From: Ehretia macrophylla
Lineage: Eukaryota; Streptophyta; Magnoliopsida; Boraginales; Ehretiaceae
Reading direction: 5' to 3'
DNA: 64,000 nucleotides
Assembly (NCBI GenBank): GCA_037974665.1
Contig: CM075783.1
Coordinates: 14,726,762 to 14,790,761, forward strand
In this document: piece by piece, positions 11,783 through 24,874 of the stretch
Layout: each line of letters opens with the position of its first letter
Position numbering within the stretch: position 1 is the stretch's first letter
Translations under genes and position numbers: made by a program
Notes under the pieces: model-generated
The model's input: the letters and a program-made list of their open reading frames with translations, nothing else
Told to the model about the DNA's origin: nothing
Database searches by the model: none

Positions 11783-14240
11783 TGTGAAACCCCACTTTTC
11801 TGCTTTAACTCGATTTACGTGTTTTATCTCGTTTTACGTGCATTTGACCTGTTTATGTGCTATAGGACCTAGAAAGTTATAATTTTGATTTCAATACTCC
11901 TAATACGTGCTAAATGTGCATTCATGAAATTTTCATAAAAAACGGAGTCATAAATTTTATCGTCGATTTTCGGTGAATAGTATTTTCGAAACACGTCCGC
12001 TATAATTTTGAAACTGGTCTTTTTAACCCTTCTAGACCTAGTCCATGGACTTTAATAGACCTGTGTTTGATGAAAATGGTTTTAAAATCGGCTTAAGAAT
12101 TTATTAGGGTTTTTACACCGACTTTTGCGAAAATCGAGTTTTAAGCCGACTCGGGTGAAATTGTTGGATTGTAAAACTTCTTGTCACCTAAAAATAATCC
12201 ACTTGAGATATCTTGGGGGTTGCATAATTATTTTTAACTTGGTGATCAATAAAATGCATTTAAAGTCAAGAAAACACTAAAAATACTAAAGTTTCAACTT
12301 TGACTTTCATTTGACTTGTTGACTTTCATGCATATATCACCAACACACAATGAAACAAAGCAAAACACCACATTTTCACACACCTTGCAGCCGTGAGTTT
12401 CTTGGCATTTTGAGAGCTTTTTCAACTTATTTTACAAAGCAATTTTGCCATAGAAAACTCATTTAAAGTCCGAATCTTTTCAAACCGAGCTGGATTCCGC
12501 TTGTTGGGCACCTGTTGCACGCATTCCTAGCTTTACTTCGGATCAAAGGTGAGAGAAAAATTCTAGATCTCAAAATGTCATTTTTGTATTTTTGCGTATA
12601 AATGAAGATTGAACCGTTAGAATTGAAATCTGATGTTAGATTATTGCTCCTTGCATGCTAGGGATCATTATATACTAATACTACGAATTTCTGTCGGATG
12701 TAGCATAATTTTTATTTTCCGGGTATTTAATTTTGATTAAAATGTTCAAAGTTGATTTAATTGAGTTGTGTTGATCGAAATCGATTGCCGTCGATTTCTA
12801 AATACTTGATAATTACGTGTTAGCGCTGTTGTAATGCCGAATTTTCGATTACATTGTTTGTGTGAAAATCCGGAAAATTCAGCCATGACATCTTAGGATT
12901 TTAGGGTTATCGGGCATGATTTGGAGGTGTTATGGTGGATTTCCGAGAGGGCTAATGTAGTAGGTTGAATGGGTGAGTGATAGGAACTGATTTGGCAATG
13001 TTTGGATTAGTAGATTGTAAGTTATGAATTTTAGAAGTTTAGGTTGTCATTCTTTAATTTCTTGAACGATGCCTTAGATGGTTGGGTAGTGTTCGAGTGA
13101 TGAATGGTGAGTTGTTGATGAGTAATTTAAAGTTTAATTAAGTATATTATGCATGTGCGGTTAGATGGCCTACTTTGTCATCTAACTACGTTGTTTGTTG
13201 TTTAATTTAATATTGATGTTATATTGATGTTATTGATTGAGTATTATTGAATGCGGGAATCGGGCACTCTTGTTGCTGATCTCCCAATTGATGATTGATT
13301 GATGATTGATTGATGATTGATGATGATTATGGAGTCTTGGTATGTGTGTGCCACCTCTCGGGCAGCGTCGGGCTGTCGGGTTGATAACGGCATGACTGCC
13401 ATAGGCTACCCCCAGCTCGCATGACGGAGGTGTCATGGAGGGAGGGGCTAGTGAGGTACCTCGGGTGCGTGAGTAATGGGGAGTTATAAGAAGAACGGTT
13501 GAGATCGTGATGGCGTTTGGAGCTACACCAAATAGAGTATCCTTATTGATTGGTTATATAGTTATGTGATGATAGCTTTATTTATGTTGTTGTGTGTTTA
13601 CTTGCTCAAAGGACTAAATCCAAGGAGCGTAGTGAATACTGTCGAGATCTATCGGATCCTCACTGGGCTTATGTATATAAGCTCATTCTCTATTATTGCA
13701 TGCATACAGGTGTACTTTTACAGGATTACGGGTACGTGCCTCCTGAAGAGGAGAATGTGGAAAACGTGCCTTACGTGGATGAGTCCTATGTTCCAGAGTC
13801 TTATCCTTGGTGTTGTATTGTTTTACTATCTTGTATATTAACTTAGTAGACTTTTATATTCTTTGTAGTTCATTATGTCAAAGATGTTGAAAAGATAACG
13901 AATTAGTTGATGCAATCTTAGTAGTCTTTATTTTGTCTATGATTAGGTTGCTAGGTAGGCTATAATCTATTTTGGAAGTGTATGTTATATAGTAAATGTA
14001 TTATGTTGGAACGGAGGCGCATAACTATGAATGAGTTGATGAAAGAATATTTAATGTATGAAATAGTTGCGTTGTATGTTGTTGATTTGATTGTGGAGTT
14101 GGTTGGTGATTTGTGGAGTTTGATGTATGTTGCTATTAAGGGTTGGTTTAGAGCCCTGATGTTCATGTTACTGTCGTTATGCTGCAGAAATTCCATTGCG
14201 TCCTGACTGATTGTAAGAGGGGTCGAGTTGGGGCGTGACA
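11783..14240 (+). repeat. 3' LTR (family A) of the LARD-like element
   Basis: 2458 bp, the same length as the 5' LTR at 6636-9093, with about 14 hand-counted substitutions (for example at the GTGCGG/GTCCGG and CTGCAG/CTGCCG words). It is followed by the ATCCT target duplication. Confidence 0.95.
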
Positions 14241-14245
14241 ATCCT

Positions 14246-17200
14246 AAAATCCCATTAGGTAAAATGGATTTATCTTGTGAGTTACTGCTTATATTAATTC
14301 AGTAAATTATACTTGTATTATTGAATGCTAATGTCATCCACTTTCTTCCGAATCAAGTTAACCCATGCTGCTATTGGGTTCAAAGGCTCCCTATACCAAA
14401 CCTTGCACAAGCAGGTTTTTCGACAATTCCATCCCATGCCGATTCCAAATGAGATGCCCAAAATAGTTGGTAACTTTAAATTTTCAATTTTAAAATATTT
14501 TCAATTTTTGTGTATTAGCTGCGGATAATACACAAAATCCATTCCGATTCAAATGGATTCTGTAAGGGTTTGCTAAATTCTGTGTTAATTAATAGATGAG
14601 TTAAATCCATCAGTTTATCCTAAAATCCCATTGGGTAAAATGGATTTATCTTATGAGTTATTGCTTATATTAACTCAGTAAATTATACTTGTATTATTGA
14701 ATGCTAATGTCATCCACATTCTTCCGAATCAAGTTAACCCATGCTGCTAACGGGTTCAAAGGCTCCCTACACCAAACCTTGCACAAGCAGGTTTTTCGAC
14801 AATTCCATCCCATGCCTATTCTAACTGAGATGCCCAAAATGGTTGGTAACTATAAATTTTAAATTTTAATATATTTTCACTTTTTGTGTATTAGCTACGG
14901 ATAATACACAAAATCCATTCCGATTCAAATGGATTCTGTAAGGGTTTGCTAAATTCTATGTTAATTAGTAGATGAGTTAAATCCATCAGTTTATCCTAAA
15001 ATCCCATTGGGTAAAATGGATTTATCTCATGAGTAATTTCTTATATTAATTCAGTAAATTATACTTGTATTATTGAATACTAATGTCATCCACTTTCTTC
15101 CGAATCAAGTTAACCCATGCTGCTAGTAGGTTCAAAGGCTCCCTACACCAAACCTTACACAAGCAGGTTTTTCGACAATTCGATCCCATGCCGATTCCAA
15201 CTAAGATGTCCAAATGGTTGGTAACTATAAATTTTCAATTTTAATATATTTTCACTTTTTGTGTGTTAGCTACGGATAATACACAAAATCCATTTCGATT
15301 CAAATGGATTCTGTAAGGGTTTGCTAAATTATGTGTTAATTAGTAGATGAGTTAAATCCATCAGTTTATCCTCAAATCCTATTGGGTAAAATTGATTTAT
15401 CTTATGAGTTATTGCAAATATTAATTCATTAAATTATACTTGTATTATTGAATGCTAATGTCATCCATTTTCTTCCGAATCAAGTTAACCAATGCTGCTA
15501 GTGGGTTCAAAGGCTCCCGACACCAAACCTTGCATAAGCAGGTTTTTCGACAATTCCATCCCATGTCGATTCCAACTGAGATGCCCAAAATGGTTGGTAA
15601 CTATAAATTTTCATTTTTAATTTATTTTCACTTTTTGTTTATTAGCTACGGATAATACACAAAATCCATTCCGATTCAAATGGATTCTGTAAGGGTTTGC
15701 TAAATTCTATGTTAATTAGTAGATGAGTTAAATGCATCAGTTTATCCTAAAATCCCTTGGGGTAAAATGGATTTATCTTATGAGTTATTGCTTATATTAA
15801 TTCAGTAAATTATACTTGTATTATTGAATGCTAATGTCATCCACTTTCTTCCGAATCAAGTTAATCCATGCTGCTAGTGGGTTCAAAGGCTCCCTACACC
15901 AAACCTTGCACAAGCAGGTTTTTCGACAATTCCATCCCATGCCGATTCCAACTGAGATGCTCCAAAATGGTTGGTAACTATAAATTTTAAATTTTAATAT
16001 ATCACATTTTGTGTATTAGCTACGGATAATACACAAATTCCATTCCGATTCAAATGGACTCTGTAAGGGTTTGCTAAATTCTGTGTTAATTATAGATGTG
16101 TTAAATCCATTAGTTTATCCTAAAATCCCATTGGGTAAAATGGATTTATCTTATGAGTTATTGCTTATATTAATTAAGTAAATTATACTTGTATTATTGA
16201 ATGCTAATGTCATCCACTTTCTTCCGAATCAAGTTAACCCATGCTGCTAGTGGGTTCAAAGGCTCCCTACACCAAACCTTGCACAAGCAGGTTTTTCGAC
16301 AATTCCATCCCATGCCGATTCCAACTGAGATGCCCAAAATGGTTGGTAACTAGAATTTTCAATTTTAATATATTTTCACTTTTTGTGTATTAGCTACGGA
16401 TAATACACAAAATCCATTCTGATACAAATGGATTCTGTAAGGGTTTGCTAAATTCTGTGTTAATTAGTAGATGAGTTAAATCCATCAGTTTATCCTAAAA
16501 TCCCATTGGGTAAAATGGATTTATCTTATGAGTTATTGCTTATATTAATTCAGTAAATTATACTTGTATTATTGAATGCTAATGTCATCCAATTTCTTCC
16601 GAATCAAGTTAACCCATGCTGCTAGTGCGTTCAAAGGCTCCCTACACCAAACCTTGCACAAGAAGGTTTTTAAACAATTCCATTCCATGCCGATTCCAAC
16701 TGAGATGCACAACATGGTTGGTAACTATAAATTTTCAATTTTAATATATTTTCACTTTTTGTGTATTAGCTACGGATAATACACAAAATCCATTCCGATT
16801 CAAATGGATTCTGTAAGGGTTTGCTAAATTCTGTGTTAATTAGTACATGAGTTTAATCCATCAGTTTATCCTAAAATCCCATTGGGTAAAATGGATTTAT
16901 CTTATGAGTTATTGCTTATATTAATTCAGTAAATTTTAGTTGTATTATTGAATGCTAATATCATCCACTTTCTTTCGAATCAAGTTAACCCATGCTGCTA
17001 GTGGGTTCAAAGGCTCCCTACACCAAACCTTGCACAAGCAGGTTTTTCGACAATTCCATCCCATGCCGATTCCAACTGAGATGCCCAAAATGGTTGGTAA
17101 CTATAAATTTTCAATTTTAATATATTTTCACTTTTTGTGTATTAGCTACGGATAATACACAAAATCCATTCCGATTCAAATGGATTCTATAAGGGTTTGC

Positions 17201-17834
17201 TAAATTCTATGTTAATTAGTAGATGAGTTAAATCCATCAGTTTATCCTAAAATCCCATTGTGTAAAATGGATTTATCTTATGAGTTATTGCTTATATTAA
17301 TTCAGTAAATTATAATTGTATTATTGAATGCTAATGTCATCCACTTTCTTCCGAATCAAGTTAACCCATGCTGCTAGTGGGTTCAAAGGCTCCCTACACC
17401 AAACCTTGCACAAGCAGGTTTTTCGACAATTCCATCCCATGCCGATTCCAACTGAGATGCCCAAAATGGTTGGTAACTATAAATTTTCAATTTTAATATA
17501 TTTTCACTTTTTGTGTATTAGCTACGGATAATACACAAAATCCATTCCGATTCAAATGGATTCTGTAAGGGTTTGCTAAATTCTGTGTTAATTAGTAGAT
17601 GAGTTAAATCCATCAGTTTATCCTAAAATCCCATTGGGTAAAATGGATTTATCTTAGTTATTGCTTATATTAATTCAGTAAATTATACTTGTATTATTGA
17701 ATGCTAATGTCATCCACTTTCTTCCGAATCAAGTTAACCCATGCTGCTAGTGGGTTCAAAGGCTCCCTACACCAAACCTTGCACAAGCAGGTTTTTCGAC
17801 AATTCCATCCCATGCCAATTCCAACTGAGATGCC
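14246..17834 (+). repeat. 376-bp satellite array, right segment
   Basis: About 9.5 head-to-tail units; the word gctaatgtcatcc recurs every 371-377 bp from 14330 to 17705. Units differ by scattered substitutions and small indels. The 67-codon open frame seen in several copies follows from the shared sequence and is broken in others. The array stops abruptly at about 17834 in front of an exon-like segment. Confidence 0.95.
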
Positions 17835-17865
17835 CTATACTTAATTATTATTTTTTTTATTTCAG

Positions 17866-18141
17866 ACACCTACGTATATTGGGAAGGAGTTTAAGAAGTA
17901 TGCCTCTAAAATACTTTCGGGGTGTGTTGTTAAGAAACCGAATTTGGTATACAACCGAGGAGATCTGGTTGGGATAGCCAGGTACTATCCTAATGAGTTT
18001 AAGGTCCTTAGCAGAGAATTTTTAAGATTTCGAATTTCCTTCTCTCGTAGAAAAGAGCCAAAGCTGAAGTATGTGCCAAGACTGATTCCCAGCTGGTCTC
18101 CTCCGAGTTCTAAATGTCGACGGCAGCAAAGTGCAGCATAA
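17866..18141 (+). pseudogene. Open exon-like segment next to the satellite, unknown
   Basis: After a pyrimidine-rich tract and TTTCAG at 17860-17865, one frame stays open to 18141 (about 92 codons, starting TPTYIGKEFKKYASKILSG). The residues look coding (basic, with several aromatics) but I do not recognise the family. It ends in a proline/serine stretch that runs, with a frame change, into the RNase H remnant at 18116. It could be the upstream part of the same decayed gene. Confidence 0.4.
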
Positions 18142-18555
18142 GGATCCATTATTTTCAGTTGCGTGTGTTGCCTGATATGCCGATGGTATTGTGGTGTTTC
18201 AAGCGGTTGGTGTGGCTATGTTCCACACCAATCCGCAAATTGCAGAATTGTGTGGAATACATTTCGCATTGCGAATGGCGTTACGGGCTATGTCGTCCGC
18301 TCTGATGCCCTTGTCATGGTGAATGCGTTAAATAGACCGGTCAAGTCTTTAAAGTCGCGTGCCATTTCTTTAAAGGCAGGCAAGTTAGATGTTGAATTAG
18401 ATGACTACTTGAAGTTTAAGTTTCAATTGCTGGATGAGATTTGGGATTTGATGTCTCAGTTTAAGTCAGCAAGAGTTGAATATGTTTTTCGTGAAGGCAA
18501 TCGGTACGCAGACTTCCTTGCGAGCCATTACAAAATAGATGGACCAAAAAGGTGA
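18116..18555 (+). pseudogene. Decayed plant RNase H-like domain (RVT_3 type)
   Basis: Two frames together show the four acidic positions of an RNase H fold. VDGS at 18116-18127 and the E of AELCGI are in one frame, broken by a TGA at 18173-18175. The D of RSDALVMVN and the D of GNRYADFLAS are in a second frame, from about 18290 to 18555. The frame change lies at about 18285-18300. The domain type is common as a free-standing plant gene family and as the tail of some non-LTR retrotransposons. No start codon or intact frame remains, so it is a fragment. Frame errors could also be sequencing faults. Confidence 0.65.
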
Positions 18556-20680
18556 AGACGCCTTTGACGAAAAAGAAGGAAAAAAGAAAGAAGAGGATGA
18601 AAACATTTTTATAAAGTATGAGCGGGACCTTGCTGTTATTGAGGATCAGGAAAAGTCAGGGTACAAACTTTTTCGCACTGATGATATGACAAGATTCCGA
18701 AAGAAGTGATGACATGAGGATGAGAAAATTGGTTTCGAGACATTAATTTTCGATACATACTGCATCTTTGTTTTCTATCTTACATATGAATTAGTACATT
18801 GATTTAGTGTTGCTACTATGTTTTATATGTCTACAAGTGTTGTTTAGCTAGTTTAACTTGTTCTTTTTTATTATTATTAGTATTAACCCATGAAGTACAA
18901 CGCCAAATTAATCGTGTTCTACATTTATTATTATTATTATTAACCTCTTTAATCAATCTCTCGCTCTTGTTCGTATGTTACTGTGAAAATATTTCATTTG
19001 GAGGTCTTTCATTCACGTTACTGCTATTTTATAGGAGTTGATGGGATCAGTTCAGAGTGTGAAGTTCCCATATTTTGTTCTCAAGTTCACAAATAATTTG
19101 AAGCTTTACTAAATTAAAAGCAGCAGGTTACATCTTATGACCTTGGATGCTTGTATATGGTTTTTCAATTGCTCTTGTTTGTTTTATATGTGCGTGTAAG
19201 TTGTTATTAGCCTTGATAAAATACATTCTGTGTGATATATTGAACCCCACTCATGGAGTAGAGAATTGAGGGAAACAAATCCGTAAAATTTTCTGTTATA
19301 TTCGGCTGATTGTTGAGAAACTTAGTCTGTGGGAAACATTTTTCTGAATTAAACCGAGGATACTAGAAATTAATGTATGAGCTGTAGTTTAAGTACTATG
19401 AAATGACAAGTGGGGAAACCAGAGCACCGTAAACATCAAAGTTCTATGTTTTATGGAAATTTTTGCTCTCAATCTTTAGTATATAGTTTCTTTTTGTCTT
19501 TGGTTCTATAACTATTGCTGCTAGGTGCTGTAAGAAAAAAGAACTCAATATGTAGATTCACTTCTGTCTTGCATTGACAAATTGTATATTAAGCTTTAGG
19601 TTCAACTTTGAATTATAACATGTTAAAATCAAATAGATATTAATCCATGTTGGTATCAGCATACTGTAAGTGTAATCACTAATTGTTATTTAAGGCTGAA
19701 CTGCATTAACTCCAGATTTCATCTTTCAAAAACTTAAAGCTGCTCTCAGCGTGTGAAGGATTGAATGCCTAAACTCGAACGTAATTCATTTATGGCTCGG
19801 TCAACCTCTCTTCTCTAGTCATTCTATGATCGGGTCAAAGACTCAGGGTTTATGCAGGGTAAGGGTTTCCAAACAGGTCCGGATTCTGTAGATGCCTGAA
19901 CAGATTAATGGTTTTCTGAAGAAATATAGCCTTCACATTGCTTGGAAGAAGAGGGAAATTTTCCGTTGACAGATCAAAGCAGATGTGCTTTCAGTCCTTG
20001 TTTGACTCAGAAGATGCATCAAGCTGCTCTGTGCATAGGGAGGATTGCAAAGAAAGACCTTGATGCTTGTCTTGTGCCCCTTTAGGTATATGCATCGGGC
20101 TGCAAGAACTGTGTGCCTGCAAGGTTTCAAGAATGGGAAGGCTTTAGAACAAGACTAGAGCCTCATTGTACAAAATATAAGAGAGTAGTGTAGTTTGATT
20201 TTTTGAAAATAAAATCATATTTTCAAGAGCAACAGACAGGATGTGAAGAAAATTCATACATATCTATGTCAGGTCCATATGTGCCTGAAGCATGGCAACT
20301 TTAACCTCTCTCTTGAGCGCTCATATCATGGGTGCCTGTATTTGAAGTCATGTTCTCTTCAACTGGGGATGAATGTACCCGTTCCCCGCGATCTTGACTT
20401 CTCAAAAACTGTAATTACAGAATGTTGATAAATCAGAAAAGCTACCTGTAAAATACCCCTTACCTTAATCATATCATACCGCTAAATCATCAGAAACTCC
20501 CACCTAAACAGATTTCATAACTCTGAATCAGATAGAGTGACTAATGGTAATTACTAACAATAGCCACCATGACTTTGGAAGTAAGTCCACCAAGCCTTTG
20601 CCCATCACAGAAATTTGGATTACACTGCATACAATATTGTGGAAACCAGTCTTTGAGATTTCATGTCCCTGTTTTGATAT
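18556..20680. other. Intergenic stretch with no supported feature
   Basis: AT-rich unique-looking DNA. I looked for the missing RECG motor exons (a Walker A GDVGCGKT-type sequence on the minus strand) and saw none. Short open frames, for example at 19933-20130 and 20243-20428, have no recognisable motif. Confidence 0.5.
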
Positions 20681-20686
20681 CTTCAG

Positions 20687-20770
20687 GGTAGTCTAGACAC
20701 AAAATCTATAGGAGATCTCTTGAAAGTAGCTTATGCTGAAGGATTTCCCTTGGATCACATTTTCCCTTTT
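20687..20770 (+). other. Possible isolated exon, unknown
   Basis: An acceptor-like ATCTTCAG precedes an open stretch reading SLDTKSIGDLLKVAYAEGFP..., closed by a donor-like ACAGTAAGC at about 20775. Composition and borders look like a real exon, but I cannot name a family or find partner exons. Confidence 0.25.
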
Positions 20771-21147
20771 CTCACAGTAAGCTCTAACAGCATAAATTTC
20801 TACAAACAGATATGCAGAGAGGTTTAAAGATAGCTCTTTCATAGCTTTTTTTATTTTCAATTTTCACTTGAGGATTTCTCATACTCTACGAGTATCTCTT
20901 CCTTCTCTATTAATTGAAAATCCGCTTCCATCTCAAAAAAAGTTTTTCAGAAAGAGAACAAATATTCATGGAGCGAACAGTAAATATTTCACTCAAGAAC
21001 ACAATCTAGTAAACAAATGGTCACCAACTCAATATATATTTATCACTATCAAAAGATGCAGTTTAATCTCAACTAGAAATCTTGAATTTCAATTGGAGAA
21101 AGCACAGATAAAAAGAGAGAGATACATCTAGAAAACCCCCACAAGAC

Positions 21148-21379
21148 CTGTAGTAATCGGTTCATCGGAACAGGCCGCTTCAAATCCCAAATAATTTCTG
21201 AAACAGCACGTAGCTGACTGGGAGTAAGGGCATATGGAAGTCTTCAAAAATATCTTGGTAAGACTGGACCATTCTTCTATGAAGACTGGATTTAGTTCAG
21301 GCTTCCTGGATCGCTCCAGCAATGCATCTTTTTCAAATTCTGTGCCAAGACCTTCAAGCATTTGGAACAACTTTCCCAA
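21148..21379 (-). pseudogene. RECG: RECG exon with frameshift
   Basis: Begins after GATTTTAG with LGKLFQMLEGLGTEFEKDAL and ends ...PMNRLLQ at a GT donor. It is 232 bp where 234 would keep phase. The frame breaks at FLK, near 21241, and continues in another frame as LPYALTPSQLRAVSEIIWDL. The exon stops just before the ATP-binding motif. Confidence 0.85.
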
Positions 21380-22558
21380 CTAAAATCAAAAAGATAATTA
21401 CACCGGTTGATGAGTAAACTATGCCAGAAGATATATCTTACACAATCACCAAATAAGCAAGAGATGCATAAGCTCAGAACAGCTTGATAGACGATGTTAA
21501 CTATAATATACCTCAAATAACAAACTTGATGAATATATATATAAAGGAATGGTCTTTGCAGCTGCTCACAGAAGCAGAGTAAACCTAGTCGGTGTTCTAA
21601 TAACAAATCATTCCTCGAACAAAGAAAAGGAAAAGATATTGTTAAAGAGCATTTTTGTCAAATATTCTCATAATTACTTAACAAATATAAAACAACAGTC
21701 AGCATGTAATTTGGTAATTTTTGTCCCTCCAGAAACTACATGAATAACTGACATGCACACTCCATCATGACTTCCACTCCATCTACAATCAGATTACATA
21801 GTGTAACAGCAGAATAGTTAGCATTCCCAAGTGTTGGAAAAAGGTTGATGAATTTACACCCCAGAAGAAAGTAAAATAGAGAAATTTACTATGTTTTCAT
21901 TTGAAGGGAAATTTGAATGATACTTACAAGAGAACCATGCAGAAATTGTCTTGAAACAAGAGAATAAAGAGAAACTGAAATATCTCAATAGAGAAAACAA
22001 CTCAGGTTTGTATTGGTAGAAACACTCTTTTCCACAAAATAAGCTAACAAGTTCTGGCAGCTCAATATGGACGCTTCATGCCTTTACTCTAAACATGAGG
22101 ATAATGGGGAAGAGACTTCAAATTTTATAAGCTGGGGACAGAATGGAGTCCTGGTGCAGAACAATACTAAGAACCTGTTAGAACATAACAAACATACACA
22201 ATGTCCTACAATGATGAGTTACCCAGCAAATGTCATAAAAAAATAACGAGGTAACAAGATTTCTATATTCTACAATGGAAAAAAAAAAAATGAAACAATT
22301 GACTTGTTATTCAGAATAAACATACAGGGAGAGATTCGAAATCAATGCACTAAACTCTGCTGCGCAAGTGAACAGACGGCCGTGAATAATTAGGACAACC
22401 AACCAAACTAGCAAATAAAGCAAAATATATGGAAGAGATCAGAAAGGTCATCATTGGGGCATACCTAATGAACCACTTATCAAGTTACTTGCTTACAGCA
22501 TTACAATCAACGACGAGGGTAGAAACAGCGGAACATCAATTAAAGAAGTTACAATTAC

Positions 22559-22648
22559 CTGAAGATAGAAAAACTCATCAAATATAAGCCGTTTGCGAGC
22601 TAAGTCAGTTTCCTTTAAATTCTTAGGCTGGTGGATTCCAAGATATGC
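22559..22648 (-). pseudogene. RECG: RECG exon (AYLGIHQPKN...)
   Basis: 90 bp, exactly 30 codons in phase 0, between TTCAG and GTAATT. It reads AYLGIHQPKNLKETDLARKR and on to FYLQ, and is intact. Confidence 0.88.
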
Positions 22649-23887
22649 CTGAATTATTAACCAAAACTCATTGTTCCACCAGAAAAATAACTTCCATTTG
22701 TAACACACGAATGTATCACGTACATGAGGTTTTTCTGGCAGAACACTGGAAGTCCTCCAGTGATACGTATAATAAGGAATTACAGGTGCCCAGTAATTTA
22801 TTCTTCACCACATTCATTGCTAGTAGGTTACTTAAATTCAAAGTGTAACTACTACCATGTGGCTAAGTCACAATGATTATCCCCAATAATATGCAAAGCA
22901 AGACCAAAAGGGAAGCAGGAGAAAATGTGAGAGCACAGCACATTCAAATTGTGAAATCTTTTAGAGCATCAATAGAACCAAAATACAGCATATAACTATA
23001 AGCTTTACCTTTGAAGGTTTCAATCTTTAAAGGACTAAACAGATCGAGAACTAATTATTGCAATTCCCATACAACAAAGATAACTATTTCAGCTATAGGC
23101 AACCATCTCCTTCTCTTTTTAAGTTTTTAACTTATTATGAATTTATATGTAGCCTGGCAGTTCCCTCTAGCTACTCAAATCCGTTATATTGCCCCTTCTT
23201 AACTACTTTCAGACTCTTGTTCCCACCCCCTCAGCAGCCCCAAACTCTCCTACTGTCCTCTTAAAAAAATGCTAGGCCTTTCCTTTATGATCAGCTAAAT
23301 TGAAATCCAAACTGTTCTCCATAATTTTCAAGATTTCACAGTCAAAGCATTGTATCAAATGCTTCCTGTCCTGTCATTTTCAAGCTCCATCATCATCAAA
23401 GGATGACATACTAGCAGCGCTTTCCCCATAAATACTAATGCATACTACAAGGCCCACTGAGTGCTGTCACAATTAGATAAAAAACCAGTTTCCCTCTTTT
23501 TCCAGGTGCTTTTGCAAGTTTTCGTGCTTCGTTTTATATATATATATATATATATATAAACTAAGAAAGCATAGATATCGATGGGGCACGTGAGAATGAC
23601 ATTGGCATACATATACATACATACATACACAAGACACATTTTCTCAAATGTTTCTGGACCCTAAAAGAAGATCACCGTACCAGGCAATATGCGGGCAGCT
23701 TACTAGAGATTGTCGCTTACGCTACTTTGAAACAATATTTAGCTTAGGCCAATCGACAAAGTCACACTGGGGATATCTATAATTGGCCTAAACAACTTTC
23801 AGTTCAGGCCAAAAGTAATTATAAAACAGACCAATAGAAATAGCACATAAAGAAGACCTTCAGAAAGGCATAATCTTGTATACTTAC

Positions 23888-23969
23888 ATCATGGAGGCGG
23901 AAAAGTCCAAATTCCTGAATTATATCTCTTGGAATGGGATCCAAATTCGCAGGAAACATCTTTAAAGCT
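23888..23969 (-). pseudogene. RECG: RECG exon (ALKMFPANLDPIP...)
   Basis: 82 bp between TTTTCCAG and GTAAGT. It reads ALKMFPANLDPIPRDIIQEF and on to HD. Its entry phase requires a preceding exon of about 38 bp that I could not find in 23970-25724. Confidence 0.85.
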
Positions 23970-24639
23970 CTGGAAAATGCAAAAAGCACTATAAGACAGG
24001 AATGAACACTTTCAATCCAGTAAAAGTAAATAATTCTAACGGAAAGGACAGTTACTAATCAACTACATCATCTCACCACTTTCATAGAACTATTTGATAT
24101 AGCCAGATATATTTCTATCATCTTACACATTTTATATGGAACAACGTGTTAGTTATTTTGAGTCTGTCCCATATCAACAGGCTCTCTACCTCTTTTTTCA
24201 TTAGAACATAGAAGATGTCACCATAAAGCAAGAAATGAATTATTGGGATATTCCTTAGTTGCTCCCCTATAAATAATCTTGCTCTTCTAACCCTTAAGAA
24301 AATCTTAAGTTTGGAGAACATCAAAACATGGCTGCCGCCAATAACTCCCTCGATCACCACCTTTAGCTTCTTCTATTTTTCTTCTTCTACCTTCTCTACC
24401 TCTGTTATCTCTCTTCCAGATATCTATTCATCTATTTACTTTCCTTCTCTTTCTCTAATATTCAAAGAAACTTCTTAGAACTGTTTGCTGCTCTTTTTAA
24501 GTCACATTTTCAAGGCATGAATACTATGGTCATTGCACAAAGTAAAAGCAGTGAATATAGATTTATAGAAAAAAAAATTGAAAAAAAGAAAGGCCTTCTT
24601 GACAATACCATGGTCATTACACAAAGTCAAAGCAGTGAC

Positions 24640-24874
24640 TTTTTTTTTTTTTTTGGAAAAATGAATAACTTTTATTAATAAGCACCATGGTGGTGCAATC
24701 AAAAGCTATTTACATCAACATCGTAAAATATCTATACATTCTTGAATACTATCTACATCTACCTTACAAGATCCTTTAGTCCAAAAACATAGATCGTAAA
24801 AACAATGGCTTTTAAGGACACTAGAGTCGATTCCTCCCCTTCAAATGCTCTTCGATTTCATTCCTTCCCATATA
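24640..24874 (-). mobile_element. 5'-truncated L1-type LINE tail
   Basis: Read on the minus strand it ends in a 16-base poly(A) after an AATAAAAG-like signal. It is flanked by 14-bp direct repeats gtcaaagcagtgac (24626-24639) and gtcaaggcaatgac (24875-24888), two mismatches. No intact coding remains. The target itself lies in a short local repeat (ggccttcttgac words at 24590 and 24931). Confidence 0.75.

Larger units (their letters stand above)
6636..14240 (+). mobile_element. Complete non-autonomous LTR element (LARD-like) in the satellite
   Basis: 7605 bp: LTR 6636-9093, primer site 9100-9111, internal region to 11782, polypurine tract, LTR 11783-14240. Both LTRs are 2458 bp, and by hand count they differ at about 14 positions, so the insertion is recent. 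The 2.7-kb internal region has no gag, protease, RT or integrase motif in any frame. The LTRs and the first 150 bases after the primer site match the coding Tekay-like family, so movement presumably uses proteins from such elements. Alternative: a deletion derivative of a single autonomous copy. Confidence 0.93.

Noticed and set aside
14325-17531. Recurring 67-codon open frames in the satellite, all starting ML(M/I)SS
   Set aside because: They follow from the shared 376-bp sequence; other units break the frame and changes are not biased to silent sites as far as I can see.
14246-17834. Regular repeats suggesting a CRISPR-like array
   Set aside because: The whole 376-bp unit is repeated, with no constant-repeat/variable-spacer pattern, and the DNA is plant nuclear.
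18556-21147. Remaining RECG helicase exons
   Set aside because: I searched by eye for GDVGCGKT-like and DEQHRFG-like coding on the minus strand and found none.
23533-23560. (TA)n tract
   Set aside because: It is a plain microsatellite with no further structure.
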